Source: Deltaproteobacteria bacterium (GTDB taxonomy: Bacteria; Desulfobacterota; Desulfobacteria; Desulfobacterales; Desulfobacteraceae). Taken from it: a stretch of 64,000 bases of DNA. A program made the translations under genes and the position numbers. Below are positions 39,664 to 49,133 of this stretch, piece by piece (position 1 is the stretch's first letter; each line of letters opens with the position of its first letter). Location: positions 81,813 to 145,812 of the forward strand of contig JAADHV010000001.1 of assembly GCA_013151635.1 (NCBI GenBank), read 5' to 3'. The notes beneath the pieces are model-generated. The model worked only from the letters and a program-made list of their open reading frames with translations, made no database searches and had not been told where the DNA came from.

Positions 39664-40461
39664 TCATGGGTTTTTCTTTTTATTCAGTTTTGGAACACAG
39701 ATTTTTCCAAAATCATCATCATGGCGGAGTCTGACTTTTATCCCGTAGATTTGTGATAATATTTTTTCTGTAATGATTTTTTGCGGGCTATTGACATGGC
39801 TTATTGATTTATCAAACATTATGCCGACTTTATCGGAAATCATAAAAGCATGATCAGGGTTGTGGCTGGTCATTATAACAGATGTCCCTTTCCTTGAAAG
39901 ATGATGTATAAGGGATAGTATTCTTACCTGGTTGCCGTAATCCAGATGTGAAGTAGGTTCGTCTAAAACGATAATTTCAGGTTCCTGGGCAAGGGCTCTT
40001 GCAAATATTACAAGCTGTCTTTCGCCGCCACTGATTTTTGTATATGGTTTGTCTGAAAGATGGCTTATCCCTAAGGATTCAAGGGCATTTTTCACAATCA
40101 CTTCATCCCTGGTATCAGGAAAGGAAAAAAAATTAAGATAGGGGGTTCTGCCCATGAGTACAGTGTCAAATACGGAATAGGCAAATACAGGATAATGAAT
40201 CTGGGGTACATAGGATATCGTCCGGGCCGTCTGGAAGCGTTTCATTTTTTTTATATCAATGCCTTTTAACAGGACTTTACCTTGTGAAAGGCCTGAAAGA
40301 CCTGAGATGCATTTGAGAAGGCTTGTTTTCCCAACGCCATTAGGCCCTAAGATGCAAAAAATTTCTCCGGAATCAACACTTAAGTTTATATTTTTAAAGA
40401 CAGGGTCGCCTGATGATTCATATTTAAAACCTGCATTTTTAATTTCCAGGATCATGACCAC
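39664..40461 (-). CDS. FecE-like ABC transporter ATP-binding protein
   Basis: GPNGVGKTSLLKCI, ISGGERQLVIFARAL, LDEPTSHLD. Confidence 0.9.
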   Translation of the reverse strand: MVMILEIKNAGFKYESSGDPVFKNINLSVDSGEIFCILGPNGVGKTSLLKCISGLSGLSQGKVLLKGIDIKKMKRFQTARTISYVPQIHYPVFAYSVFDTVLMGRTPYLNFFSFPDTRDEVIVKNALESLGISHLSDKPYTKISGGERQLVIFARALAQEPEIIVLDEPTSHLDYGNQVRILSLIHHLSRKGTSVIMTSHNPDHAFMISDKVGIMFDKSISHVNSPQKIITEKILSQIYGIKVRLRHDDDFGKICVPKLNKKKNP

Positions 40462-41501
40462 CCGAAATCCCCTTTTCTAAGGATAAGGGCAAAAACAGGA
40501 GCACCAATAGTGGCAGTGAGTATTCCAAGGGGCACTTCCCCTGTAGTGAGGTTCCGGGCCAGGGTGTCAATAAGCAGCAGGTAAGATGCGCCAAGGGACA
40601 TTGAAAGGGGGATCAGACGTCGATAATCAGGGCCGCTTATCATGCGTGCCAGATGTGGTATGACAAGTCCGACCCACCCTATAACTCCGCTTACTGCCAC
40701 AGCAGACGCCGTCACAAGGGTTGCGGCCATGATAAGGAACATTTTCAAACGCCTTGGTTCAAGGCCAAGGGACCGGGCCTCTTCTTCGCCCATGGAGAGT
40801 ATCCCTATTTTCCATCTAAGGCTGAAAATGATGCCGGTCCCGACGGCTATGGGCAGGATAATGACAAAAAGATCATCTTTTGAAATGCTTGCAAGAGAGC
40901 CCATGAGCCAGAACACAATGACCGGCAGTTTATCAAACGGGTCGGCAATATATTTGATCAATGAGATCAATGCGGAAAAAAAGGCTCCAACAATTACACC
41001 TGACAATACCATCACCATAATGGAAGATGTTTTATACATTTTTGTCAGCCCGTAACTTATCATGACTGCAAGCATGCCAAAAACAAATGCACTTGCCTGA
41101 ATGACATAATTCTGGCCGGATAAAAGAATTCCAAGTGCAGCACCAAATCCTGCGCCGGTTGCTACACCGAGAATAAATGGCGATACAAGTGGATTCCTGA
41201 AAAGCCCCTGAAAAGAAGCACCGGATACGGCAGGCCCGCTCCCGATAAGCATTGCAGAGCAGATCCTGGGCAGCCGTATATTAAAAATAACGGTTTCAAG
41301 TGTAGCAGACCATTCTCCCTTTTGCCCTGTGAGTTTTTCAAAAATCATTTTGACTACCTCAAGGGGATGAGTTCCGAACCTGCCGGAAAAAAGTGCTAAG
41401 AAAAAACAGATCAGGGGAAGTCCCACAAGAAGAAAAGTTCTTGATGTAAAAACACACACGACCGGGTTACGGGTATTTTGCAGAGTTTTTTGGGCCTGCA
41501 T
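40452..41501 (-). CDS. FecCD-family ABC transporter permease
   Basis: RLPRICSAMLIGSGPAVSGASFQGLFRNPLVSPFILGV. Confidence 0.92.
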   Translation of the reverse strand: MQAQKTLQNTRNPVVCVFTSRTFLLVGLPLICFFLALFSGRFGTHPLEVVKMIFEKLTGQKGEWSATLETVIFNIRLPRICSAMLIGSGPAVSGASFQGLFRNPLVSPFILGVATGAGFGAALGILLSGQNYVIQASAFVFGMLAVMISYGLTKMYKTSSIMVMVLSGVIVGAFFSALISLIKYIADPFDKLPVIVFWLMGSLASISKDDLFVIILPIAVGTGIIFSLRWKIGILSMGEEEARSLGLEPRRLKMFLIMAATLVTASAVAVSGVIGWVGLVIPHLARMISGPDYRRLIPLSMSLGASYLLLIDTLARNLTTGEVPLGILTATIGAPVFALILRKGDFGWS

Positions 41502-42247
41502 TAATTATTTCCCGTATAGGGAATGCCATAAAAGGTTCTATAAAAATCATCTGCATATGCCTGCATATCAATGTCCATGAACTTATCAGGATACAGCTTT
41601 TTGGCCATCCATAATTCACCAAGCCCTATGGATTCAGGGCAGGGGTGTCCCCAGGGCTTTACATATTCAGGAGTGATGAAAACCTTTTTATCAACAACAG
41701 CCCGGATGGATTTCCAGGCTGTTGATCCTTTGATCTCGTCAGCAACAAATTTATATCTGTCCTGAGTAAAGATTACCTGGGGGTCCCAGCGTAAAACATC
41801 CTCCATGGACACCTGCTTGTAGCCTGAAAGCCCCATGGCGACATTCAGCCCTCCGGCCCTTTCCATTATGACAGAAGCATATTTTCCCGTACCCATGGTA
41901 AACATTTTCGGGTAAGCCATATAGGTTGTTATCCTCTGGTTCTTTGTCAAATTGCCGACACGGTCTTCGATGAGCTTCCGGTTTTTGAAGATATGGGATA
42001 AAAGTTTTTCAGCACGGTCTTTTTGTCCGAAAATATCTCCCAGAAGCCTTACTCCTTCTTTCATGCCTTCTGTATATGATTTATTCGGATCCTTTAGTGC
42101 AGGGTTTAAAACAGATGTTTTTTCGTATCCTGCCTTATAAAAGGAGAGGCCTGCCACCGGGAGCCCGGCAGCTTCAATCTGCTTTCCTGTCTTGTTCATC
42201 ATATAATAGATCTTCGACCCGCAGCTTGAATTTTCTAAATTGTTCAA
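41501..42247 (-). pseudogene. N-terminally truncated periplasmic substrate-binding protein (FecB/BtuF-like, metal or oxyanion type)
   Basis: C-terminal lobe intact (GGLNVAMGLSGYKQVSMEDVLRWDPQVIFTQDRY...EYVKPWGHPCPES), no signal peptide or first lobe; 5' end overlaps the ModE-like frame. Confidence 0.7.
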
Positions 42248-42453
42248 CCATTATTTTTGCATCAGGTGTTAAAACGGATTTGTCGCCGGATGCCCCTCCT
42301 TTCCTGCGGATTAAAAGAGGTTTTTCAATTCTTTGTTCGATTTTTTTTAGCCTGCCCCACATGGAACGGTATCCCATTCCCATTGATTTTGCAGCAGCAC
42401 TGATGGACCCTTTTTTTCAATGGCTTCCAGGATCTGTTGTGCAGGGTCTTATC
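42174..42453 (-). pseudogene. ModE-like winged-HTH regulator remnant, frameshifted
   Basis: SISAAAKSMGMGYRSMWGRLKKIEQRIEKPLLIRRKGGASGDKSVLTPDAKIMVEQFRKF; preceding DPAQQILEAIEKKG lies in another frame across a 7-A tract; no start codon. Confidence 0.65.
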
Positions 42454-42455
42454 TT

Positions 42456-43841
42456 TTAAAACTGGTCCACATACTTTTTAATTTCTTTGTTCCGGGCAAG
42501 GAACCTGTAAAGTGTTGCTCTTCCCACACCCAATACCCTTGCTGCCTTGGATTTATTGCCGCCTGTCTGTTTGATCGCAGCCTTAACCGATTCAATATCA
42601 AGCTTGCCTCTGGCAGGCATGACTTCCTGTGAAGGATACTTTTCTGCAACAAGTGGACGGATGTCCTTGTCCTGTGCGATTTCCCGCGGGAGATCCGATG
42701 GCAGGATTTTATTTCCCCTGGATCGCACCACGGAAAACTGGATCACATTTTTCAATTCCCTTACGTTTCCCGGCCAATGGTAATCAAGCATGACAGCAAG
42801 GCTCTCCCGGGCAAGCCCTGGAACGGTATTCGGGCTTTCCTGTTCAGCTTCCTTTAAAAAATGCAAAGCCAGAAGGGGGATATCGCTTTTTCGTTCTCTT
42901 AAAGGGGGCAGATGGATAGGTATGACATTCAGCCTGTAAAAAAGATCTTCCCTGAACCTGCCGGCCTTTACCTCTTCTTTAAGATTTTTATTGGTGGAGC
43001 TGATGATCCTGACATCCACGGTGACTTTTTTTTCACCGCCGACTTTTTCAAAAGAACCTTCCTGTAAAAATCTTAAAAGTTTTACCTGGGTTTTCAAGGG
43101 CAGTTCAGCTACCTCATCCAGAAGGAGGGTGCCCTTGTCAGCCAGCTCAAATCTTCCTTTCCTCTCTTTTATGGCGCCTGAAAATGCTCCTTTAACATGT
43201 CCGAATAATTCGCTTTCCACAATCCCTTCAGGAATGGCACCACAGTTTACCGGCACAAAAGCACCTGTACCATATGAGCTTATATCATGAATGGCATATG
43301 CAACGCGCTCTTTTCCCGTGCCGGTATCACCCGATATATGGACAGGATAATTGTACATTGCAACATCCCTGATCTGCCTGAAAATGTCCTGCATGGCTTT
43401 GTCTTTGCCGATAATGCCTGCAAAGTTTGAAAGATTTTCAGCTTTTAAAGACAGGTTAAAAGATTCAGTCACATCCCTGAAGGATGCAAGTACTCCCTTA
43501 AATACATCATCATTGCTGATAATGGCGGAGACGGTCATTTCAAGCTGGCGGGCGGAGCCGTCTTTTGTGATTATGTTCAACGGATATTCTTTTGTCCCAA
43601 AAGGAAATAGCGGGTTTCCATCACAAAAAGAGCATTTGCCGCCGCAAAAAGGTGCCTGGAAAACCGTGTGGCAGTCTTTGCCGATAACCTCTTCTTTTAA
43701 ATAACCTGTAATCCTTTCTGCTTCTCTATTAAAAACCGTGATGATTCTGCCGGGAGTGTGGGCAATGATGCCAAGTTTCAGGTTGTCGAGTACAAGATCC
43801 AGGTTGGCATGGTCAAGCATGGTGTGCGTAGGGTCAGTCAT
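42456..43841 (-). CDS. PAS domain sigma-54-dependent Fis-family activator
   Basis: GDTGTGKERVAYAIH, ELFGHVKGAFSGA, Fis-type HTH; start at 43841 preferred. Confidence 0.95.
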   Translation of the reverse strand: MTDPTHTMLDHANLDLVLDNLKLGIIAHTPGRIITVFNREAERITGYLKEEVIGKDCHTVFQAPFCGGKCSFCDGNPLFPFGTKEYPLNIITKDGSARQLEMTVSAIISNDDVFKGVLASFRDVTESFNLSLKAENLSNFAGIIGKDKAMQDIFRQIRDVAMYNYPVHISGDTGTGKERVAYAIHDISSYGTGAFVPVNCGAIPEGIVESELFGHVKGAFSGAIKERKGRFELADKGTLLLDEVAELPLKTQVKLLRFLQEGSFEKVGGEKKVTVDVRIISSTNKNLKEEVKAGRFREDLFYRLNVIPIHLPPLRERKSDIPLLALHFLKEAEQESPNTVPGLARESLAVMLDYHWPGNVRELKNVIQFSVVRSRGNKILPSDLPREIAQDKDIRPLVAEKYPSQEVMPARGKLDIESVKAAIKQTGGNKSKAARVLGVGRATLYRFLARNKEIKKYVDQF

Positions 43842-44003
43842 TTTGTAATTTTCCAAATATAAAAAAACAGTTGTTTTTAATGTTTGCTGACCAGGTAAAT
43901 GACACATTTATGTATCAGGCGCAATGTTTTTTTTAGCTGCTTGGAAAAAATAATCATCAAATTAGAAATAGCGGAGAATATCAGTTGGGAAGGTAAAACA
44001 GGA

Positions 44004-44031
44004 CCCGGAGATTGGAAAAAAAATCTCCGGG
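44004..44031. terminator. Rho-independent terminator
   Basis: CCCGGAGATT-N8-AATCTCCGGG, downstream of minus-strand ferredoxin. Confidence 0.7.
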
Positions 44032-44039
44032 CCAAAAAT

Positions 44040-44225
44040 TTATTCCCAGGTGATACAGTCCCTGGGACAATTTTTTATAGCTTCGAGGGTGTCTTTGTCT
44101 GAGTAGTCATCAAGAGACAGGACTTCGACAAAACCTGCATCGTTTATCTGGAATGCGTGAGGGGCAAGCTCAACACATACTTTACAAAGAATGCAGCCAC
44201 CTAAATCCACAACAGGTGTCTTCAT
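44040..44225 (-). CDS. Ferredoxin (single-cluster type)
   Basis: GGCILCKVCVELAPHAFQIND...KNCPRDCITW. Confidence 0.88.
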   Translation of the reverse strand: MKTPVVDLGGCILCKVCVELAPHAFQINDAGFVEVLSLDDYSDKDTLEAIKNCPRDCITWE

Positions 44226-44243
44226 ATGTTTATTGTTTTCATA

Positions 44244-44786
44244 CTAATTAAAAAAACGGTTTAACAGCCCTTGAAATGCCTTCCCATGGCGCGCCTCATC
44301 CTTGCACATTTCATGTACGGTGTCATGGATGGCATCATAGCCAAGTTCTTTTGCTTTTACAGCAATTGCTTTTTTCCCGGCACAGGCGCCGTTTTCTGCA
44401 AGAACCCTGGCAGTCAGGTTTGCCTTTGTGTCAGGTTCAAGAACTTCGCCTAAGAGTTCTGCAAATTTTGATGCATGTTCCGCTTCTTCAAAAGCTATCC
44501 TCTTATAAGCCTGTGCCACCTCAGGATATCCCTCGCGGTCGGCCTGGCGGCTCATGGCAAGGTACATCCCGACTTCTGTGCATTCACCCATGAAGTTATC
44601 CCGCAATCCCTGGAGTATTCCTGCATCAGCGTCTTTTGCAACACCTATTGAATGGCTGTCGGCCCAGACAAGTTCGCCTTCCTGTACGGAAAATTTTGAT
44701 TTTTCAGCACCGCATTGCGGGCATTTTTCAGGTGCTGAATTTCCATTATAAGAATAACCGCATACTGAACAAACATAAGTTTTCAT
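44244..44786 (-). CDS. Rubredoxin-domain rubrerythrin
   Basis: [27 protein letters not shown] plus ferritin-like ExxH motifs. Confidence 0.92.
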   Translation of the reverse strand: MKTYVCSVCGYSYNGNSAPEKCPQCGAEKSKFSVQEGELVWADSHSIGVAKDADAGILQGLRDNFMGECTEVGMYLAMSRQADREGYPEVAQAYKRIAFEEAEHASKFAELLGEVLEPDTKANLTARVLAENGACAGKKAIAVKAKELGYDAIHDTVHEMCKDEARHGKAFQGLLNRFFN

Positions 44787-45046
44787 TAAATCTTCTCCTT
44801 TTTTATTGAATTCTCCCACCAGCCTTTTTGAATATGTGCATGCTTTTCTTTTTGTGCAAGGTCAAGAAGCCTGTAACCGGAATCCAGCAGGATACCGTAA
44901 AGGACACCGCATCCCGGGTCTTCTCTCTGCTCGTAACCTGTTTGCGCAAGTTTAATCATTTCATGTGCAAGGCCAATGGTCCGGGCAATATTTATGTCAC
45001 ATTTTTTTTTAAGCATTTGCTCATAATCATTATTTGATTCACACAT
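44786..45046 (-). CDS. Small conserved-looking hypothetical protein
   Basis: 86 aa ORF abutting the rubrerythrin start (likely translational coupling). Confidence 0.55.
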   Translation of the reverse strand: MCESNNDYEQMLKKKCDINIARTIGLAHEMIKLAQTGYEQREDPGCGVLYGILLDSGYRLLDLAQKEKHAHIQKGWWENSIKKEKI

Positions 45047-45101
45047 GTCAGACTGGCTTTATTTTTAAAACTTTTATTCAATAAGCATGCCACAAAATAA
45101 A

Positions 45102-45800
45102 CTATGCAAATATTTTATGGGTTTCGCAGGAGAGTGCCATGTCAGAAATTCTGGTTTTGATAAAATTCCAATTATCAAAAATGTCAATCAGGCGATTGTC
45201 TTTGATAATATTTTCCGGTACAAGGCTGCAGTCAAAACTATTTGCATTTATCAGGGCTCTTACTGCATATCCGATTTTTACAGGATCAGAAGAATGCAAG
45301 AAACTAAAAAGGAGCCCTTGGGTTTTTTTATTCAGATCGTTTGGAAATGATTTAAGGTATGTACCGGCTCCCCATATAAGACCCCTTTGAAGTGCGTCGT
45401 GCTCAAGATAATTTCCTTTTGGATCAAGATATGAGAAAAGAATGGATTTGAATTCCAGGGCAAGTTCCTGGCTTTGGCTGAGGATTTCTCCCATGGCTTC
45501 AGGGGAGCCCCACCCAATCCCGCCGGATTCGTCATTCAGGTTCCACATGATTCTCCTAAGGACAACCCTGGCCTGTTCCATATTTTTTTTCCCCATTCGT
45601 GATACAAGTACTCCCATTGCAGCAATACTACGGAATTTAACAAGTTCGTCCTGGTGGTAAAAATGAGAAAACAGGTGGCCGGCCATCTGCTCATCCGGTA
45701 TTTGTGCCAGCATTGCAAGGGCGGTTTCCCGATGAGGTTTAAGAAGAATTTGAATTTTTCCCACTTTTTTCTTTGTTTTTCTTCCATATGGTTTTGTCAT
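45102..45800 (-). CDS. DVU0298-family / HEAT-repeat-like protein
   Basis: VVLRRIMWNLNDESGGIGWGSPEAMGEIL. Confidence 0.75.
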   Translation of the reverse strand: MTKPYGRKTKKKVGKIQILLKPHRETALAMLAQIPDEQMAGHLFSHFYHQDELVKFRSIAAMGVLVSRMGKKNMEQARVVLRRIMWNLNDESGGIGWGSPEAMGEILSQSQELALEFKSILFSYLDPKGNYLEHDALQRGLIWGAGTYLKSFPNDLNKKTQGLLFSFLHSSDPVKIGYAVRALINANSFDCSLVPENIIKDNRLIDIFDNWNFIKTRISDMALSCETHKIFA

Positions 45801-46072
45801 GTCTCAGCCCTTTTCCCTTTAGATTTTAATACTTTATAATGATCAAAAGCATAAATCATACCAAGCGTGGCAATTTCTATCGATGCGTGGAAACGGCAGT
45901 ATTGCTGTGCATAACCTGTATAAAAAATGTCTCAAATATATGGTACATTTTTGTTTCTAGATACAAAAATAATGTATTTAAAACAGATCGTGCCTTTTAA
46001 AAGATCATTCTATTTTGTATATGATATTATAAGCAATAAATTTAATAATAAGGATAAAATCAGGTTTGTACA

Positions 46073-46735
46073 ATGGAAAAATATCTTAATCACACATACT
46101 ATATTGACAGTGATCATCCAAAAGTATTTGAATTTGCCAGGTTAAACTGTGAACAATGTGTCACAGATATTGAAAAAGCGATCAGGCTTTATTACTCCGT
46201 CAGGGACGGTATCAGGTACAACCCGTACAGTATTGAGCCTGTAAAAGAATCTATGAAGGCAAGTTCCATACTGAATAAAGGGTATGGATATTGCGTTGCC
46301 AAGGCAGTTTTGCTTGCCGCCTGCGCCAGGAGCCAGGGGATTCCTGCCAGGCTTGGATTTGCTGATGTCAAAAACCATCTGAACACCAGAAGACTGCAGG
46401 AATTGATGGGAACGGATGTCTTTGTTTATCACGGATATACCGAGTTGTTTTTAAAGGGCAAATGGGTAAAGGCGACTCCTGCTTTTAACCTTGAGCTTTG
46501 CAATAATTTTAATGTAAAGCCCCTGGAGTTTGACGCAACAAAAGATTCCATATTTCATGCTCTTGATAAAAAAGGGAACAAACATATGGAATATGTAAAG
46601 CAGCATGGAAGCTTTTCAGATCTTCCATGGGATAGAATTCTCAGCGAGTTAATGAAAAGCTACCCCACATATTTTGAAGATCAAAAAAGACGTTCCGGGG
46701 ATTTTTCAGCAGAAGCCTTAAAGGAGAATCACTGA
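46073..46735 (+). CDS. Transglutaminase-like domain protein
   Basis: SSILNKGYGYCVAKAVLLAACARSQGIPARLGFADVKNH, with Cys/His/Asp-type core. Confidence 0.85.
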   Translation: MEKYLNHTYYIDSDHPKVFEFARLNCEQCVTDIEKAIRLYYSVRDGIRYNPYSIEPVKESMKASSILNKGYGYCVAKAVLLAACARSQGIPARLGFADVKNHLNTRRLQELMGTDVFVYHGYTELFLKGKWVKATPAFNLELCNNFNVKPLEFDATKDSIFHALDKKGNKHMEYVKQHGSFSDLPWDRILSELMKSYPTYFEDQKRRSGDFSAEALKENH

Positions 46736-46751
46736 CAGTTTTAAGGGTTTG

Positions 46752-47816
46752 TTATTGCCTGAAGGCCTTAGACACTTCCTTTGTCAGTTTTAATACCTTT
46801 TTAGCAGATTCAAGGTCAAGGGAGCCAGTACCGCAGCTTGGTGTTATAAAAGATTGCGATATGACGGTTTCTTTATCAATTCCTGTGGTTTTTGACAATT
46901 CATCCATCTGGTCATTGAGCAGTTGAACAAGGCCACGGGTGGTCTGCGCTGCAATTATTTCTGCCTTGTGGGTTGGGACAATTCCCCAGGCAAGAATTTT
47001 ACCCTGGTTAAAATATGATTTGATCATTTCAGGGTAAAGGACAAATTTATCAAAAAAGGAAAAAGAATCAAAGCTGATAATATCAATATTTGAACCTAAA
47101 AGCATATCCCATTCAGTGTTGGCGCATACATGGACACCGGCAAGCCCGTTTTCAGCGTGTATTTCCCTTGCAATCTCTTCAATGCTCTGTGTGACATCTT
47201 CTCTTGTGATTGTAATATACGCAGAAGTCCCGAAACCTGCCAGTGCAGGCTCATCAAGAAAAATAACCGGGGTCGCGCCTCTTTTTGAAAATTCCTTTGC
47301 CTGCCACCTGGCATTCATGGCAAGCTTTTTTATGGCGGCGTCCTTTAGCTGGTCGTTATAAAAAATATTTTTATCCTGTTCATCCTTTACAGCAGTTCCA
47401 AAGGTAACAGGGCCTGTCACCTGTCCTTTCAGGGCTATAAAGGGAGTGCCCTTTTCATCCACCTGCTTTAAAAATTCAAAAAACCCTTTCCCTCTTGCAC
47501 CTGACAGGGCAAATCTTGAGTCACCAATATCTGCACCGGATTCTGATACAGCTAAATAGTCTTCAAAATAGGCAAGGAATTCTTCGTCAAATCCTGGTTT
47601 TGCCGTATCAAGAAAGTTTTTCCCGGTTCCATCTGTAAACCCGGGGAGTCCGGGAAGAAACTGGCTTATCATGCCTTCTTCCTTGTAAACAGGCAGTTGT
47701 ACCCAAAGCGGGATGTCGGGTGTATGTTCAAGGACAAGTCTTGTCGCTTGTTCGTGGTTATCCATGGGAAGGCTGCCGATTAAAAGGGGCAGCCCGTTTG
47801 CCTTAAAATTTTCCAT
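46752..47816 (-). CDS. Cobalamin-independent methionine synthase-like (core-MetE/UROD-like) protein
   Basis: IFLDEPALAGFGTSAYITI, GVHVCANTEWDMLL (HxC), TPSCGTGSLD (Cys). Confidence 0.75.
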   Translation of the reverse strand: MENFKANGLPLLIGSLPMDNHEQATRLVLEHTPDIPLWVQLPVYKEEGMISQFLPGLPGFTDGTGKNFLDTAKPGFDEEFLAYFEDYLAVSESGADIGDSRFALSGARGKGFFEFLKQVDEKGTPFIALKGQVTGPVTFGTAVKDEQDKNIFYNDQLKDAAIKKLAMNARWQAKEFSKRGATPVIFLDEPALAGFGTSAYITITREDVTQSIEEIAREIHAENGLAGVHVCANTEWDMLLGSNIDIISFDSFSFFDKFVLYPEMIKSYFNQGKILAWGIVPTHKAEIIAAQTTRGLVQLLNDQMDELSKTTGIDKETVISQSFITPSCGTGSLDLESAKKVLKLTKEVSKAFRQ

Positions 47817-47836
47817 TTGGTATTTTCCATCCAAAG

Positions 47837-48418
47837 TTATTTGCCGTTTAAAAGTCTCATGATAAAGGATTTATGGTTTTCAAGCGGAGTTGCATTTTTA
47901 ACAATTTTCATTTTAATCAATGCACCATGCCAGGAGGCTGCGATGAAACAGGCTGTTTCGTAAGTGTCCAGATCTTCGGGGATATCACACGATTGCCTGG
48001 CCTGCTCCAGAAGATCCTGGTAAAGCTTGACTATCAGGTTCACCGATTCCAGGAGTTTGTCACAAAAAACACGGTTCAAATCACCCATTTCCTGGGAAAG
48101 ATTCCCAATGGGGCAACCGCACTGGTACTCCAGATCGGAGAAAAGATCTATAAACCAGTCCAGCAACCCACTGATTTTTTCCAATGGTTTTAATGATGCA
48201 TCATTAATTATGGGCTTTACCATATCCATATACATATCATTAAAATAATCAATGACCTGGAGGCCAAAATCTTCCTTGCTGGCAAAGTAAAAATAAAAAG
48301 AGCCCTTGGGCACATTGGCAGCCTTTAATATTTCCTGTATGCCAGTGTGGTGATACCCCTTACGGTGTATCACCCTGGCCCCGGTCTCGATTATTTTCTG
48401 TTTTGTGTCCTGCTTCAT
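47837..48418 (-). CDS. TetR/AcrR-family regulator
   Basis: GYHHTGIQEILKAANVPKGSFYFYFASKEDFGLQVIDYF. Confidence 0.9.
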   Translation of the reverse strand: MKQDTKQKIIETGARVIHRKGYHHTGIQEILKAANVPKGSFYFYFASKEDFGLQVIDYFNDMYMDMVKPIINDASLKPLEKISGLLDWFIDLFSDLEYQCGCPIGNLSQEMGDLNRVFCDKLLESVNLIVKLYQDLLEQARQSCDIPEDLDTYETACFIAASWHGALIKMKIVKNATPLENHKSFIMRLLNGK

Positions 48419-48474
48419 ACAAATCCCAATAAAATATCTGTGACCTTTATAGCAAATATTTCAGGATTTGTATT

Positions 48475-48924
48475 TTAAAAATTCAGTTCTTCTGTATGGG
48501 CAAAAGAAATGGTGTTATCAGTCACAAGAGCCTGCTTTATTACAATTTTTACCCCGGCAGAATCAGAAGGATCACCAGGCAGGTTTGCAAGGAAAGGAAA
48601 TTTTTTAATAAGAAGCCCGAATGCCATTTTCATTTCTTCATCAGATTCAATCAGGGTTGCCGTCCCCGTCCCCTTGATATATTTAGCTTTTTCAAGATCT
48701 TCCCATGCCGGGCAATCATGATCAATGGCAATGGCCACATTGGGATCATTTTTTATCTGAGCTATTTTCCTTGAGGTTTTCTGGGTTGCAAAATATAAAA
48801 TATTTGGTGCATCCCCCACGGCGTAAACAACCCCCCGCAGGCAGGGACGACCCTTATCAAGGGTTGCAATATGCAAAAGGTTATGTGTTTTTACAACTTC
48901 TTTCATGGTTTCAATAGCAGACAT
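48475..48924 (-). CDS. Pyridoxamine 5'-phosphate oxidase-family protein
   Basis: HIATLDKGRPCLRGVVYAVGDAPNILYFATQKTSRKIAQIKNDPNVAIAI. Confidence 0.8.
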   Translation of the reverse strand: MSAIETMKEVVKTHNLLHIATLDKGRPCLRGVVYAVGDAPNILYFATQKTSRKIAQIKNDPNVAIAIDHDCPAWEDLEKAKYIKGTGTATLIESDEEMKMAFGLLIKKFPFLANLPGDPSDSAGVKIVIKQALVTDNTISFAHTEELNF

Positions 48925-49073
48925 TTTTTTCTCCTTAAATTATAATTTTTAAAAAATACAAAATACATTAAAAATGTACAGAAGCAATATTAGACCGGTC
49001 GTCTATAGAAATCAAGTTTTTTATAAAATATATCTTTACCGGGGCTCAAAGTTAAAACAAGGCATGAAAAATA

Positions 49074-49105
49074 AAACAGGTTGCTTTATTTAAAGCAACC
49101 TGTTT
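49074..49105 (-). terminator. Rho-independent terminator
   Basis: AAACAGGTTGCTTTA-TT-TAAAGCAACCTGTTT, 15-bp stem. Confidence 0.85.
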
Positions 49106-49133
49106 GCAATTAAGAATAAAAACTTATTATTGT

